Shown one piece after another: positions 13,237-22,749 of a stretch of 23,204 nucleotides of DNA. The number at the start of each line of letters is the position of its first letter. The stretch's first letter is position 1. Made by a program: the position numbers and the translations under genes. Source of the stretch: CAZAQS01 sp964486825 (GTDB lineage Bacteria > Chloroflexota > Anaerolineae > Anaerolineales > UBA4823); NCBI GenBank assembly GCA_964486825.1, contig CAZAQS010000051.1, forward strand, positions 1 through 23,204, read 5' to 3'. Under the pieces are notes generated by a model, which was given only the letters and a program-made list of their open reading frames with translations, was not told where the DNA came from and made no database searches.

Positions 13237-15279
13237 CTACGCAGCCTCTTGAGATAGCCTGGATACGGGCGGCTGGACAGGCAGCCGGATGATGAAGGTT
13301 GTCCCATTCCCTGGGCGGGTTTCGAAGGATATGCTTCCATCATGTTTTCTCTCGATCAGGTCGTAAGCTAGCGCCAGGCCCTGACCGGTGCCTTTACCCA
13401 CCTCTTTAGTAGTGAAAAAGGGTTCAAAGATTCGGGGTTGGATCTCTTCCGGTATGCCTGGGCCTGTATCGCTGATACGGACCTCAACCATCCCCTCAAC
13501 TCTGCGTGTACTCAGGCGGATGGTTCCTTTTTCTTCTTCCAACTGGTCTGACATGGAATGGATCGCCTGAGCGGCGTTGACAATGATATTCAAGAAGACC
13601 TGGTTGATCTCACCCGGTAGGCATAGGACTTCCGGAAGGTCTGGATCGAAATCTGTCTCGACCTGAGCGGAATATTTCCACTCGTTGCGTGTTACTGCCA
13701 GGGTATTCTGCAAAGCGTGGTTGATATCCAGGAGTGTCTTCTCTTTTACCCCGGGATGTGAAAATTCTTTCATGGCTTGCACGATTTCCGAAACTCGCTT
13801 AATGCCTTCCAAACATTCTCCAATTGCGGTGGGGATTTCAGATACCAGGAATTGAACTTCCTCATCTCCCTTCGAGTCCTGGTTGAACCCGCCGTACTTT
13901 TGCATGAAACCGATCAGCTCTTGAAAGCTATTCTGTAGAAACAACGTATTGTCACCAATATATTGAATAGGTGTATTGATTTCATGCGCTACCCCGGCAG
14001 CAAGCTGTCCAATTGATTCCAATCTTTGAGCTTGGGATAAACGGTTTTCCAGGATCTTCCTTTCGGTGATATCCGCGCACAACAGGATAAAGCCGGTGAT
14101 TTCTTTCTGATTGTTGACCAGCGGGCTCACATTCAAACCCAAGAAGCCTTCACTGCCATCCTGGCGTTGAAACTTGATCGGTTCAGGATAGATAGGTTTG
14201 CCTTCCATGCTACACCGCTCGATGCTGCTCTGTATAGTTTCCCATTCCCACTCGATGTTCAGTTCCTCCAACAAGCGTCCGACGGTCTCTCCAGGTGAAA
14301 TTCCGAAGATGTTCTGAGCTGCATTATTCCAGCGTGTGATCCTGGTATCACAGGACAGAACGACCATGCCGGAGGGCAGAGAAGAGATCAGTTGTTCGAT
14401 TTCGGAGTTGGTAGACCTCAGGGCGTCTTCCGCCAGGCGGTGTTTGGTGATATCTCTCCCTATACCGATCACCCCAACTACATCCCCATCCGGCCCGTAA
14501 TAAGGCGTCTTGCAGGTCTCGACCAGGATGGTATTCCCCTTGTAGTCCTTCATCCAGTTCTCGTAGGAGATCATTCCTCCATATTCCAGGGCGATCTTAT
14601 CCGTTTCCCGATAACTTTCAGCCAGGTTGGAGCTATGTAACTTTTCATCTGTCTTGCCGATGATATCCCTTGAATGACAACCCATGATCTTCTCGTAATA
14701 GGTGTTGCAGCCAAGGTAGACCCCGGCCAGGTTCTTGTAAAAGATCATATCGGGGATCGAATTGATCATGCTCTGGTTGAGTAACTGTTCCCGTTTTAAC
14801 ATTCTCTCGGCATTTTTCCGTTCGGTGATATCCGTGCCAGTAGCGTAAATATATTCCACATCTCCATTTGGGTCTTGTAGGATTTGTATAGCCCAAGAGA
14901 TAAAGCGCGTTTCTCCTGCCCGTGTCAACCATTTGTTCTCATAACGCTGGACCTGATTGCCGGAACGCATCTCAATAACGAGGTCCCTCAGCGCGTCGAT
15001 CTCACGCGGGATAGGCAACTCCAACTGGCGGGTGGTCAGCTTTACCCGCATCTCAGAGCCCGTATATCCAAACAGTCGCTCACAGGACTTATTGAATCGC
15101 ACCACATTACCGTTTCCGTCCAGAACCACCAACAGAACTTCCATATTTTCAATCAATCTGGAGAGTAGGTTCTGCTGTTCCTGTAACTGCCTCTCCCTTT
15201 GCCTGAGGCGGTTGATTTCCTGAAAAAGGTTTATGGGGGAGCTATTGGCACTGATGTGGGGGTCATTGTTGATGCCCAT
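13237..15279 (-). CDS. Soluble triple-PAS sensor histidine kinase
   Basis: This 680-residue cytoplasmic kinase has no membrane helix. A short coiled coil (20-40) leads into three PAS modules (about 40-155, 165-280 and 290-410), each closing with a PAC-type 'DITERK' or 'DITKHR' segment. The HisKA domain has H432 in 'AAGVAHEINTPIQYI', a helix-1 variant of the NtrB/ZraS-like group in which 'INTP' replaces 'LRTP'. The ATPase domain (about 530-672) has 'NIIVNAAQAI', 'DTGPGIP', 'FFTTKEVGKGTGQGLALAYDLI' and 'GTTFIIRLP'. GGAGCC 4 nt before the ATG supports the start. The HD-GYP-like regulator follows 52 nt after its stop and is the natural partner. Confidence 0.92.
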   Translation of the reverse strand: MGINNDPHISANSSPINLFQEINRLRQRERQLQEQQNLLSRLIENMEVLLVVLDGNGNVVRFNKSCERLFGYTGSEMRVKLTTRQLELPIPREIDALRDLVIEMRSGNQVQRYENKWLTRAGETRFISWAIQILQDPNGDVEYIYATGTDITERKNAERMLKREQLLNQSMINSIPDMIFYKNLAGVYLGCNTYYEKIMGCHSRDIIGKTDEKLHSSNLAESYRETDKIALEYGGMISYENWMKDYKGNTILVETCKTPYYGPDGDVVGVIGIGRDITKHRLAEDALRSTNSEIEQLISSLPSGMVVLSCDTRITRWNNAAQNIFGISPGETVGRLLEELNIEWEWETIQSSIERCSMEGKPIYPEPIKFQRQDGSEGFLGLNVSPLVNNQKEITGFILLCADITERKILENRLSQAQRLESIGQLAAGVAHEINTPIQYIGDNTLFLQNSFQELIGFMQKYGGFNQDSKGDEEVQFLVSEIPTAIGECLEGIKRVSEIVQAMKEFSHPGVKEKTLLDINHALQNTLAVTRNEWKYSAQVETDFDPDLPEVLCLPGEINQVFLNIIVNAAQAIHSMSDQLEEEKGTIRLSTRRVEGMVEVRISDTGPGIPEEIQPRIFEPFFTTKEVGKGTGQGLALAYDLIERKHDGSISFETRPGNGTTFIIRLPVQPPVSRLSQEAA

Positions 15280-15492
15280 TTTGGCTCCTATGGCCAGGTT
15301 CTAGCCCATTTATCCATATAGGTATGGAATAATCATCGATGTAAGCTGCCATGGTTCCCATTAGACACCTGGGAAGTTCCTCTTGTCATCCGTGTGTGTA
15401 CTGAATTCTGAGTCATATTTTCCGGATTTTCTCCTGCAAAATTCACCAGGCCAGTGGGGAGATTCATTCTGTTCGAGGTTCAGGTGCAGTGT

Positions 15493-16137
15493 TTATTCGA
15501 TAACACCTCGACGTAAAGCGTAGCGGATCAAGTCGGTTTGTGTTTTCAGGCCCAGTTTTCGCATGATATTCGAGCGATGGGTCTCGACGGTTCGGGAACT
15601 GATCGAGAGGAGATGGGCAATCTCCGGATTTCCATGTCCCTCGGCAGCCAAAGTGAAGACATCTCTCTCACGATCTGTAAGGGTTTCATACGAATCCAAG
15701 CTCGATTCTCTGATCCTTTGAACATACGATTCGATTATCGTTTCTGAGATGGGTGGGCTAAGGTAACGGTTCCCTTCAATAACAGAGTGGATAGCCTTCA
15801 AGATTTCATCCGTTGAGGAATCTTTTAGCACATACCCAGCAATCCCGATTTTCAAGGCATCTAAAACGTACGCTTCGTTCGAGTGCATGGAAAGCACGAT
15901 CACGCGTGTACCCGGTGAAACGGTCTGGACGTTGCGGGCCACATCCAGGCCATTAAGTCTGGGCATCATCAAGTCTAACATGAGGATATCCGGTTTTAAT
16001 TTCTGGACAGTTCGAATGGCAGACAAGCCATCGTTGGCTTCGCCAATAACCAGGAGCTCTTCATCTGTTTCCAAGATCGTTCGCAGGCCGGTGCGGACGA
16101 TATCGTGATCATCAACCACTACGATTGATACGCTCAT
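15493..16137 (-). CDS. NarL/FixJ-family response regulator
   Basis: This 214-residue transcription regulator has a receiver (1-120) with D9/D10, phospho-acceptor D55 in 'ILMLDLMMPRLNGLD', the S83 switch region 'VLSMHSNE' and K105 in 'GYVLKDSS'. A LuxR-type helix-turn-helix (about 150-207) has 'LTDRERDVFTLAAEGHGNPEIA', recognition helix 'SSRTVETHRSNIMRKLGLKTQTDL' and 'RYALRRGVI'. Its ATG overlaps the stop of the upstream kinase gene (ATGA, 16134-16137), so the pair is translationally coupled, and it is the obvious partner of that HisKA_3 kinase. The target genes are not visible. Confidence 0.94.
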   Translation of the reverse strand: MSVSIVVVDDHDIVRTGLRTILETDEELLVIGEANDGLSAIRTVQKLKPDILMLDLMMPRLNGLDVARNVQTVSPGTRVIVLSMHSNEAYVLDALKIGIAGYVLKDSSTDEILKAIHSVIEGNRYLSPPISETIIESYVQRIRESSLDSYETLTDRERDVFTLAAEGHGNPEIAHLLSISSRTVETHRSNIMRKLGLKTQTDLIRYALRRGVIE

Positions 16138-18158
16138 ATCATCTCCCCTTTTGATCTTACGTCCATTCTTCTCTCGAGATGCTTCTGCAGCGGCAGCTGT
16201 GCGATCAGGGTTGTCCCCTTAGATGGCTCAGAATGTATCTCCAGGCTTCCTCCCACCAGAACTGCTCGTTCTCGCATACCGGATAAGCCACCACCTGCAC
16301 CATTTAGAGTGGCGGAACGGCTGTCAAAGCCTATTCCATAGTCTTCCACTTTTATATGGAGAGTATCTGAATCTACCCAAACGTGTACACGAGCCTGAGT
16401 CACTCCTGCATGGCGAATGATATTGGTACAACCCTCCTGGATGATGCGATAAGCGGCCGTCTCCACGGCTGGTGAAAAGCGCCGCTCAAGTCCTGCATGC
16501 TTGAAATCGATCTTCAGGAGAGACTGGTCGTGGCAGCGCTCGATATGCCAGAGTAATGCCGGCAGTAAACCCAGATCATCCAGCATGCTTGGGCGTAAGT
16601 CAAGGGAAATCCTACGGGTGCGCTCGATGAGGTCTACGACCAGGGAGCGTCCCATGTTCAACCGCTCTGCAACCGGCGCAGGAATCTCAGGTAAGGTGTC
16701 GAAGAGCATCTTAAGCCCGGTAAGCGCCTGGCCGATCTCGTCGTGTAACTCCCGGGCAATTGAGCGCCGTTCATCTTCCTGTACTTCCACCAACCGCTGG
16801 GACAAGGCCTGTAAATTATTCCGGCCCCGGTTTACCTGTTCGAACAACCAGGCATTATGGATGGCTACAGCTGCCTGGTTTGCGAAGCCAGTAAGCAGGG
16901 TCAGTTCATCCCCAGTGAAGCACCGTACCTCCCCGCAGGCATACACTCCCAGGATACCAACAAAATGACCGGCATGGCTCATTTTCAGGTACACAGCTGT
17001 CCTTGCCTCAAGTTGCTTGTATAGCCGGGCCAGTTCCCATTCATTATGCAGTTGAAGATCCTCGAGAACCGTAATAGGCTGGTCGATCGAGGCGTAGGAT
17101 TCGAATACGGGTAATGGGATTGGGTGTGTGTGGATGAATTTATCTTTTCTTTCGCTATGGATAGCGCCTTGAACCAGTTGGTCTTTGGCCGCATCATACA
17201 GCATGACCATGGTTAATGGCACTTGCAGAGCGTTGGCAGTCTCCCTGCATACGGTATTCAACACGGCATCCAGATTTAACTGGGCGTTTAGCTGTCTGGT
17301 GACTCGCACAAGGGCTTCAGCTCGTTCTGCCTGGCGATTGCTCTCCTGCTCTGCACGGACACGATCCGTCATATCCCGAATCACGCTGCAAAGCCAGAAA
17401 GCGCGGTCAGATACGACCGGAAAAGTCAATCCTTCGATGACATGTACAGACCCATCTGTACGGACGATCTCCTGCACCTCTGCTTTTCTGAACCAATCTG
17501 CCTCACGCAACTGGATTGCTTGCAGATACCTGTTACGTAGATCTCTATACTTTTCCCGGGTTTTTAACTCCAGGGAGGTGGTTTGGAATTGCACTTCCCA
17601 TATTGGCTTTCCCAGGGCTTGATCTCGCAGAATGCCAGTGATCGCCTCGACACCCTCGTTCCATACGACGATTTCTCCGGTATCGTTTATCAGGATGATG
17701 CCTTCCAATGCCTGCTGAACCAGGCTCCGAAATTTAGCTTCGCTCTCCTGGAGGGCTTGTTCTACACGCCTGTTTTCCAGGCGAAGGCTTCTTGCCGTTA
17801 TGGCTTGTTCTACCGCTGGCCCCAATCTCGCCAATCGGTCCTTTAACACGTAGTCCGCCGCTCCTTTTTTGATTGCCTGTACCGCAACATCTTCGTCTAT
17901 GGTACCGGAGATCAATATAAACGGAATATCAAGACCTTTTTCCTGGAGTATCTCCAGGGCACGCAAACCATTGAAGTATGGCAAGGTGTAATCAGCCAGG
18001 ATTAGGTCGACAGGTTCCCTCAACGACTCCAAGAAACCCTGCTCCGTCTCGGCGCAGTCGTATAGAACCTCATACCCGGCTTTTTGCAGCTCATATACCA
18101 TCAGGTCGATGTCAGCCGAGTGATCTTCAACGATCAAGAGGCGAAGTTGTGTGGGCAT
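16134..18158 (-). CDS. Hybrid REC-PAS-GAF-HisKA_3 histidine kinase (NarX/DegS-like core)
   Basis: This 674-residue soluble kinase has a receiver at the N-terminus (1-120) with phospho-acceptor D56 in 'LILADYTLPYFNG' and K96 in 'YVLKDRLA', so it can itself be an input target of another kinase. A PAS module (about 135-270), a GAF domain (about 285-440) and a coiled-coil stretch follow. The dimerisation domain of the HisKA_3 type has H472 in 'SIARELHDEIGQALTGL', and 'SLDLRPSMLDDLGLLPAL' is the typical second helix. The ATPase domain has 'IIQEGCTNIIRHA' (573-585), 'EDYGIGF' and 'GGGLSGMRERA'. It overlaps the NarL-type regulator by 4 nt. No Shine-Dalgarno precedes the ATG. Confidence 0.93.
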   Translation of the reverse strand: MPTQLRLLIVEDHSADIDLMVYELQKAGYEVLYDCAETEQGFLESLREPVDLILADYTLPYFNGLRALEILQEKGLDIPFILISGTIDEDVAVQAIKKGAADYVLKDRLARLGPAVEQAITARSLRLENRRVEQALQESEAKFRSLVQQALEGIILINDTGEIVVWNEGVEAITGILRDQALGKPIWEVQFQTTSLELKTREKYRDLRNRYLQAIQLREADWFRKAEVQEIVRTDGSVHVIEGLTFPVVSDRAFWLCSVIRDMTDRVRAEQESNRQAERAEALVRVTRQLNAQLNLDAVLNTVCRETANALQVPLTMVMLYDAAKDQLVQGAIHSERKDKFIHTHPIPLPVFESYASIDQPITVLEDLQLHNEWELARLYKQLEARTAVYLKMSHAGHFVGILGVYACGEVRCFTGDELTLLTGFANQAAVAIHNAWLFEQVNRGRNNLQALSQRLVEVQEDERRSIARELHDEIGQALTGLKMLFDTLPEIPAPVAERLNMGRSLVVDLIERTRRISLDLRPSMLDDLGLLPALLWHIERCHDQSLLKIDFKHAGLERRFSPAVETAAYRIIQEGCTNIIRHAGVTQARVHVWVDSDTLHIKVEDYGIGFDSRSATLNGAGGGLSGMRERAVLVGGSLEIHSEPSKGTTLIAQLPLQKHLERRMDVRSKGEMI

Positions 18159-18773
18159 CGATAATCTTTCGATAAAATTTCAGGCATCATCATCTTTTAA
18201 ATTGTATAGTTACTCCCAATTTTTAGATAGCAGAAGGCTTGTTGATTTCCTGCATAAATGGTTTGATTGATGCGAGGTATGAGCAAATTACAAAATTGTC
18301 AACCATCTGTGGGTATTCAGATAAAGTATCTCCTAATATAATTAGTCTCAACTACCTACCTAATGGATTAACAAGGTTTATACGTTTTTTTCTCAAAGTA
18401 ACAGATACCTGTGAATTGCGTACAGGTCCTGGATTGCTTCTTGCAACACTTGGCATAATGTTTTGATTTGAGAGAAAGGTGTTTCTAGAGCATGCTTGTG
18501 GATTTATTTGTTAGGACCCCTGGCTGCCTCAGGTTTGGAAGGACCATGGTTCGTGCAGCTACTAACCCTTGCCTATCCGGTTGGCGACCTCGTTCTCCTT
18601 TCTGCGCTGCTGATCCTGATTATCCGTAAAGCTGAAGGACAAACGCAGCACCGTTCAATACATAGATAATAAATATCTGTTGATCTCGCCTGAGGTTTCA
18701 ATCACGTGGCGAATCTGGAGATTCCAGGCTTCCAGAAAGAACAGCAAAGAGATTGCCAGGAAAGGAAAAAGAG
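18159..18773. other. AT-rich gap between divergent signalling operons
   Basis: This 615-nt gap contains no intact gene. The part from about 18180 to 18480 is visibly richer in A and T than the genes around it and includes an ACCTGT-N9-ACAGGT inverted repeat (18407-18427). The part from 18472 to 18669 is a decayed coding fragment, listed separately. A 75-codon plus-strand frame (18239-18466) has no recognisable features apart from a hydrophobic end. No consensus promoter for either neighbouring operon could be assigned. Confidence 0.55.
18472..18669 (+). pseudogene. Remnant of a multi-pass membrane sensor domain
   Basis: An open frame of 65 codons without a plausible start follows a TGA at 18469. 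It contains 'CWIYLLGPLAASGLEGPWF' and then 'LTLAYPVGDLVLLSALLIL', and ends with 'IIRKAEGQ' and a stop. The 'LAYPVGDLLLL'-type helix is a signature of the N-terminal multi-helix membrane region found in some GGDEF, PAS and histidine-kinase proteins. Only about two of its helices survive, and no start codon or downstream domain is attached in frame. It is read in the same direction as the PAS gene at 18774 and may be the decayed sensor part of an ancestor of that gene or of another signalling gene. The family match is from memory, so the confidence is moderate. Confidence 0.5.
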
Positions 18774-20456
18774 ATGTATGATGGAGGCTCGAATTACCCT
18801 TTGCTTGCAGAAAGCATCGTTGCTAGCCTTAGCGAAATATACCTGTTCGATCCAAAGACCCTGGAATTCCGCTTCGCTAACCTCGGCGCGCTGAAGAACC
18901 TGGGCTATTCTATGGACCGGATACTGAATATGACAACGCCGGAGATCCAGCCTGATTATCCAGAGGAAAAGCTTCACGAATTAATCCGCCCACTCATCGA
19001 GGGCCGGCAGGCTATGCTGGTATACGAAACGCTCCATCGGCGAATTGATGAAAGCCTTTATCCGGTGGAAGTTCACTTGCAATTCTTCGAGCAGGATCGT
19101 GATCAGGTAATTCTGGCATTGGTAAAAGATATTGCGCACCGCAAGCAAATCGAGGCAGCCCTGCGAGAATCCGAGGAGAAATACCGGGGCTTATTTGAGC
19201 TGGAGTCAGATGCCCTCTTCTTGATCGATAACCAGGAGGGGCAAATTTTGGAAGCAAACATGGCTGCGGAGAAATTGTATGGGTATAGCCGGGAGGAGCT
19301 GCTTCATTTGCGAAATGTTGATCTCTCAGCTCAACCTGATGAAACCCGTCAGGCTACCGCTCATCGGTTAAGTAGGATTCCGATCCGCTACCACCGCAAG
19401 AAAGATGGCACGGTTTTCCCCGTAGAGATCACAGCCACACAGCTGACCTGGAAAGGCCGCCCTGCACATATCCCTGCTATCCGGGACATCAGCGAGCGTT
19501 TGCAAGCGGAAGATGAGCTTCGCCAAAGCGAAGATAGGATGCGTTATATCATCCAGCACGCCCCCAACGCTATTGTCATACTCGACAGCGACCTGCGTTA
19601 TATCGCTTTCAGTGAGCGCTATCTACGGGACTACAATGTCCAGGAAGAAGATCTCCTCGGGAAATACCATTACGATGTCTTCGCGGACATGCCGGAGCGC
19701 TTCAAGGAAGCTCACCAGCGCGTCCTGGCAGGCGCTATTGAGAGCAATGATGACGATCATTTTGAAGGACCAGGGGGCGCTACAGAATACTTCCGCTGGG
19801 AAAGCCGGCCCTGGTACAAGGTTGATGGGTCGATCGGTGGATTGGTCATCTATTCAGAAATAACAACTGAGCGCAAAATGGCGGAGCAAAAGCTCAAGGA
19901 ATCAGAAACCAAATTCCGTACCCTGTTCGAGCGCATGGCGCAAGGCGCTGTCTTTCAAAATGCTGATGGCCAGATCACCTCGGCTAATCCGGCCGCCTTG
20001 CAGATCCTGGGCTTAACCCTGGATCAAATCCAGTGCCGTACCTCCATAGACCCGCGCTGGCGAGCAATCCATGAGGATGGCACGGAATTCCCTGGGGAAA
20101 CGCACCCCGCCAGTGTTTCTTTAAAGACTGGCAAAGAAGTTAAAAACGTGATCATGGGGGTGTTCAACTCACAGAAGGAAGCGAATACTTGGATTAGAGT
20201 TAATGCAGCGCCGCAGTTTCGTCCTGGTGAGGACCGTCCTTACCAGACTTTTACCACTTTTGAAGACATCACATTGCAGAAGCAAAATGAACTACAGCTA
20301 AAGGAACAGCTTGAAGAGCTGCGCCGCTGGCAGGCAGCTACGCTTGGCAGAGAGATGCGCATTCTTGAGCTCAAAGGGGAAGTGAACGATCTATTGGCCA
20401 AGGCAGGCCAGCCTCCACGTTATTCCAGCACAGAGGAGCCTGCTGCGCATGGATAA
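18774..20456 (+). CDS. Tandem-PAS protein without kinase domain
   Basis: This 560-residue soluble protein is made of four PAS modules (about 1-125, 133-245, 250-370 and 375-505), most ending in PAC-type segments such as 'KDIAHRKQIE', 'RDISERLQAE' and 'SEITTERKMAE'. No HisKA, ATPase, GGDEF or EAL domain follows. It ends in a charged helical tail (506-560) with 'ELRRWQAATLGREMRILELKGE' spaced as a heptad helix, then a 'RYSS' end. I recall similar tails in other PAS proteins, which suggests an interaction surface. An upstream in-frame TTG (18753) is possible, but the ATG at 18774 with AGGA 7 nt upstream is preferred. It overlaps the next kinase gene by 8 nt, so it probably works as a sensor subunit for that kinase. 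Confidence 0.85.
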   Translation: MYDGGSNYPLLAESIVASLSEIYLFDPKTLEFRFANLGALKNLGYSMDRILNMTTPEIQPDYPEEKLHELIRPLIEGRQAMLVYETLHRRIDESLYPVEVHLQFFEQDRDQVILALVKDIAHRKQIEAALRESEEKYRGLFELESDALFLIDNQEGQILEANMAAEKLYGYSREELLHLRNVDLSAQPDETRQATAHRLSRIPIRYHRKKDGTVFPVEITATQLTWKGRPAHIPAIRDISERLQAEDELRQSEDRMRYIIQHAPNAIVILDSDLRYIAFSERYLRDYNVQEEDLLGKYHYDVFADMPERFKEAHQRVLAGAIESNDDDHFEGPGGATEYFRWESRPWYKVDGSIGGLVIYSEITTERKMAEQKLKESETKFRTLFERMAQGAVFQNADGQITSANPAALQILGLTLDQIQCRTSIDPRWRAIHEDGTEFPGETHPASVSLKTGKEVKNVIMGVFNSQKEANTWIRVNAAPQFRPGEDRPYQTFTTFEDITLQKQNELQLKEQLEELRRWQAATLGREMRILELKGEVNDLLAKAGQPPRYSSTEEPAAHG

Positions 20457-22749
20457 CCCATCTTTCATTGTTTTGATACAAAATGCAGCCCTTTTATTAG
20501 CTATTTCGCTGCTCTTTGATCTGGCCCCACTTCGCTGGCGTAGCTATACAATTGGTTGGTGGCAGGCGCCTTTTGGTTTGCTCCTGGGCGGTATTGGGAT
20601 ACTATTGATGTTGACCCCTTGGGTGTTCACACCTGGAATCATCTTCGATACTCGCTCCGTCCTACTTGGGATTACGGGATTGTTCTTTGGGTTGGTCCCG
20701 GCTAGTATTGCAATGCTAATATGCGCACTATTCCGCCTTTACCAGGGTGGGGCAGCTGCCTGGGTTGGAATTATGGTTATCCTTGTATCTGGATCTACCG
20801 GTGTTGCGTGGCGATACCTGCGCAAGCGTCCCTTGGAGGAGCTTACCAATCGCGAGCTCTATCTTTTTGGGATGGTCATACATCTTGCCATGCTGGTGAT
20901 CATGCTAACGCTGCCCAGGGAAACCGCATTCGAGGTGCTATCCGCCATTGGCGTTCCTGTGCTGGTGATATACCCCTTGGGTACACTATTGTTGGGCGCT
21001 CTCATGATCAATCGTTTGAAACGAGAGCGGATCAACCAGGATCTGCAGCTCCGAGAGAGCCGATTGAGGAGCATGGTGGATATATTGCAACACCGGGCAG
21101 ATACAACAACCGAACTTATGGAATATGCGTTGGACCGTGCGGTAAGCCTTACCGGTAGCCAATACGGCTATATCAGTTTCGACCCGCAAGTCCGTCAAGG
21201 GGATAAAATGAATACCTGGTCCACCGATGTTAAGCAGGATTGCAGGGTTCTCGAGCTACCAAAATGGTCAGATCCATTGGGTTTCTGGGGGAAAGTGGCC
21301 CAGACCAGGCAGCCAGTGATCATTAACGATTTAGGTGAACCACATCCCCTGAGAATGGGCTTTCCGAAGGGCCACCTCAGTTTGTTGAAGTATATGGCTG
21401 TCCCCGTTTTCCACCAGGAGCAAGTTGTAGCCGTCGTAGGAATGGCCAACAAAGATAGTGATTACGAAGAGACGGATGCATTGCAGCTGACATTACTCAT
21501 GGATGCGGTTTGGAAGGCCGTCCGTTGGAAACAGGCCGAGGAGGCCCTTCAGCAAAGTGAGGCCAATTACCGGTTGCTTTTCGAGCAGGCCGCAGACGGT
21601 ATCTTTATTGCAGATCTAGAAGGAAATTTCAAGGACGTAAACTTAAACGGCTGCTCCTTGCTGGGCTATAGCCGGGAAGAACTCCTTGCCTTAAACCTGA
21701 AAGATTTGATCCTGGATGAGGATTTGGAAGAAAACCCTCTTCAAATGAACCGGCTATTAGTGGAGGAGCAAGTGCTTGTCGACAGGAGAGTGAAGCACCA
21801 GGACGGACGCCAGATCGATTTGGAGATCAACGCTCGCCTGCTCCCGGATGGGCGGTTGTTAAGTGTTGCCCGTGATATCTCAGCTCGCAAGCGGGCTGAA
21901 GCAAAGGTGCAGGAAACCCAGGATGAGCTACAGCGACTGCTCGAAGCTTCTGACCAGTCTCGCCGGGCGTTGTTGAGCATGCTCGAAGATCAGAAACTCG
22001 CTCAGGATCAGATCGGACAACTAAATGCGGAGCTGGAACAGCGCGTTCGGAACAGGACCATTGAGCTTCAGATCGTCAACGATGAGCTGGAAGCTTTTTC
22101 CTATTCCGTGTCACACGACCTGCGAGCCCCGTTGAGGGCTATGGATGGCTTCAGTGACGCGCTGCTCTCCGATTATCCACAGGAATTGGACGAGCAAGGT
22201 CAGCACTTCCTCAGGCGTATCCAGGAAGCCTCCCGGCAGATGGGCCGGTTGATCGAGGATCTGTTGAACCTGTCTCGAGTTACCCGGCGAGAACTTCATC
22301 GTGAAGTAATCAATCTGAGCGAATTGGCAGAAGAGATCGCAGCGGAATTCCAGGCCCAGGAGCCAGAGCGTAAGGTGAAATGCGAGATTCAACCTTGTAT
22401 GGCCGTCCAGGTGGACCCGCACCTGATGAAGATTGCCCTGGGGAACCTGCTTAGTAATGCTTTTAAGTTCACAGGCCAGCAAAAAAAGCCCTGGATTCAG
22501 GTTGGTATGCTAGAAAAAGACTGCCAGCCAGTCTACTTTGTCCGAGATAACGGAGCCGGCTTTAATATGTCTTACGCGAATAAACTCTTCGCTCCATTCC
22601 AGCGCTTGCACGGGGCGAAAGAATTCCCTGGAACAGGCATCGGGTTGGTAACGGTCCAGCGTATCATTCGCCGCCATGGCGGCCGGATCTGGCCGGAAGC
22701 CGAGCCAGATCATGGGGCTTGTTTTTATTTCACCCTGGAGGAAATTTAA
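20449..22749 (+). CDS. Membrane histidine kinase: 5TM (LytS-type)-GAF-PAS-HisKA-ATPase
   Basis: This 766-residue kinase starts with about six hydrophobic helices (7-190). The order 'GLLLGGIGILLML...FDTRSVLLGITGLFFGLVPASIAMLICALFRLYQGG' matches the LytS/YhcK-type 5TM receptor domain. A GAF-2-like domain (about 205-355), a PAS module (about 368-482) and a coiled coil (485-545) follow. The phytochrome-type HisKA domain has H556 in 'AFSYSVSHDLRAPLRAMDGFS', and the ATPase domain shows 'ALGNLLSNAFKFT', 'VRDNGAGFNM' and 'GTGIGLVTVQRIIRRHGG'. This Cph1-like kinase core usually pairs with a stand-alone receiver, and one follows here with a 1-nt overlap. The ATG lies inside the end of the PAS gene, with AGGAG 10 nt upstream. 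Confidence 0.92.
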   Translation: MDNPSFIVLIQNAALLLAISLLFDLAPLRWRSYTIGWWQAPFGLLLGGIGILLMLTPWVFTPGIIFDTRSVLLGITGLFFGLVPASIAMLICALFRLYQGGAAAWVGIMVILVSGSTGVAWRYLRKRPLEELTNRELYLFGMVIHLAMLVIMLTLPRETAFEVLSAIGVPVLVIYPLGTLLLGALMINRLKRERINQDLQLRESRLRSMVDILQHRADTTTELMEYALDRAVSLTGSQYGYISFDPQVRQGDKMNTWSTDVKQDCRVLELPKWSDPLGFWGKVAQTRQPVIINDLGEPHPLRMGFPKGHLSLLKYMAVPVFHQEQVVAVVGMANKDSDYEETDALQLTLLMDAVWKAVRWKQAEEALQQSEANYRLLFEQAADGIFIADLEGNFKDVNLNGCSLLGYSREELLALNLKDLILDEDLEENPLQMNRLLVEEQVLVDRRVKHQDGRQIDLEINARLLPDGRLLSVARDISARKRAEAKVQETQDELQRLLEASDQSRRALLSMLEDQKLAQDQIGQLNAELEQRVRNRTIELQIVNDELEAFSYSVSHDLRAPLRAMDGFSDALLSDYPQELDEQGQHFLRRIQEASRQMGRLIEDLLNLSRVTRRELHREVINLSELAEEIAAEFQAQEPERKVKCEIQPCMAVQVDPHLMKIALGNLLSNAFKFTGQQKKPWIQVGMLEKDCQPVYFVRDNGAGFNMSYANKLFAPFQRLHGAKEFPGTGIGLVTVQRIIRRHGGRIWPEAEPDHGACFYFTLEEI

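Noticed and set aside
15280..15492. Gap between the two minus-strand kinase sets
   Set aside because: A TTACAT-18-TATATG promoter-like pair and weak hairpins were seen, but none was strong enough to list.
18239..18466. 75-codon plus-strand frame in the AT-rich gap
   Set aside because: Low-complexity AT-rich composition, no ribosome site, no recognisable domain. Its hydrophobic end could belong to the neighbouring remnant in another frame, but this cannot be shown.
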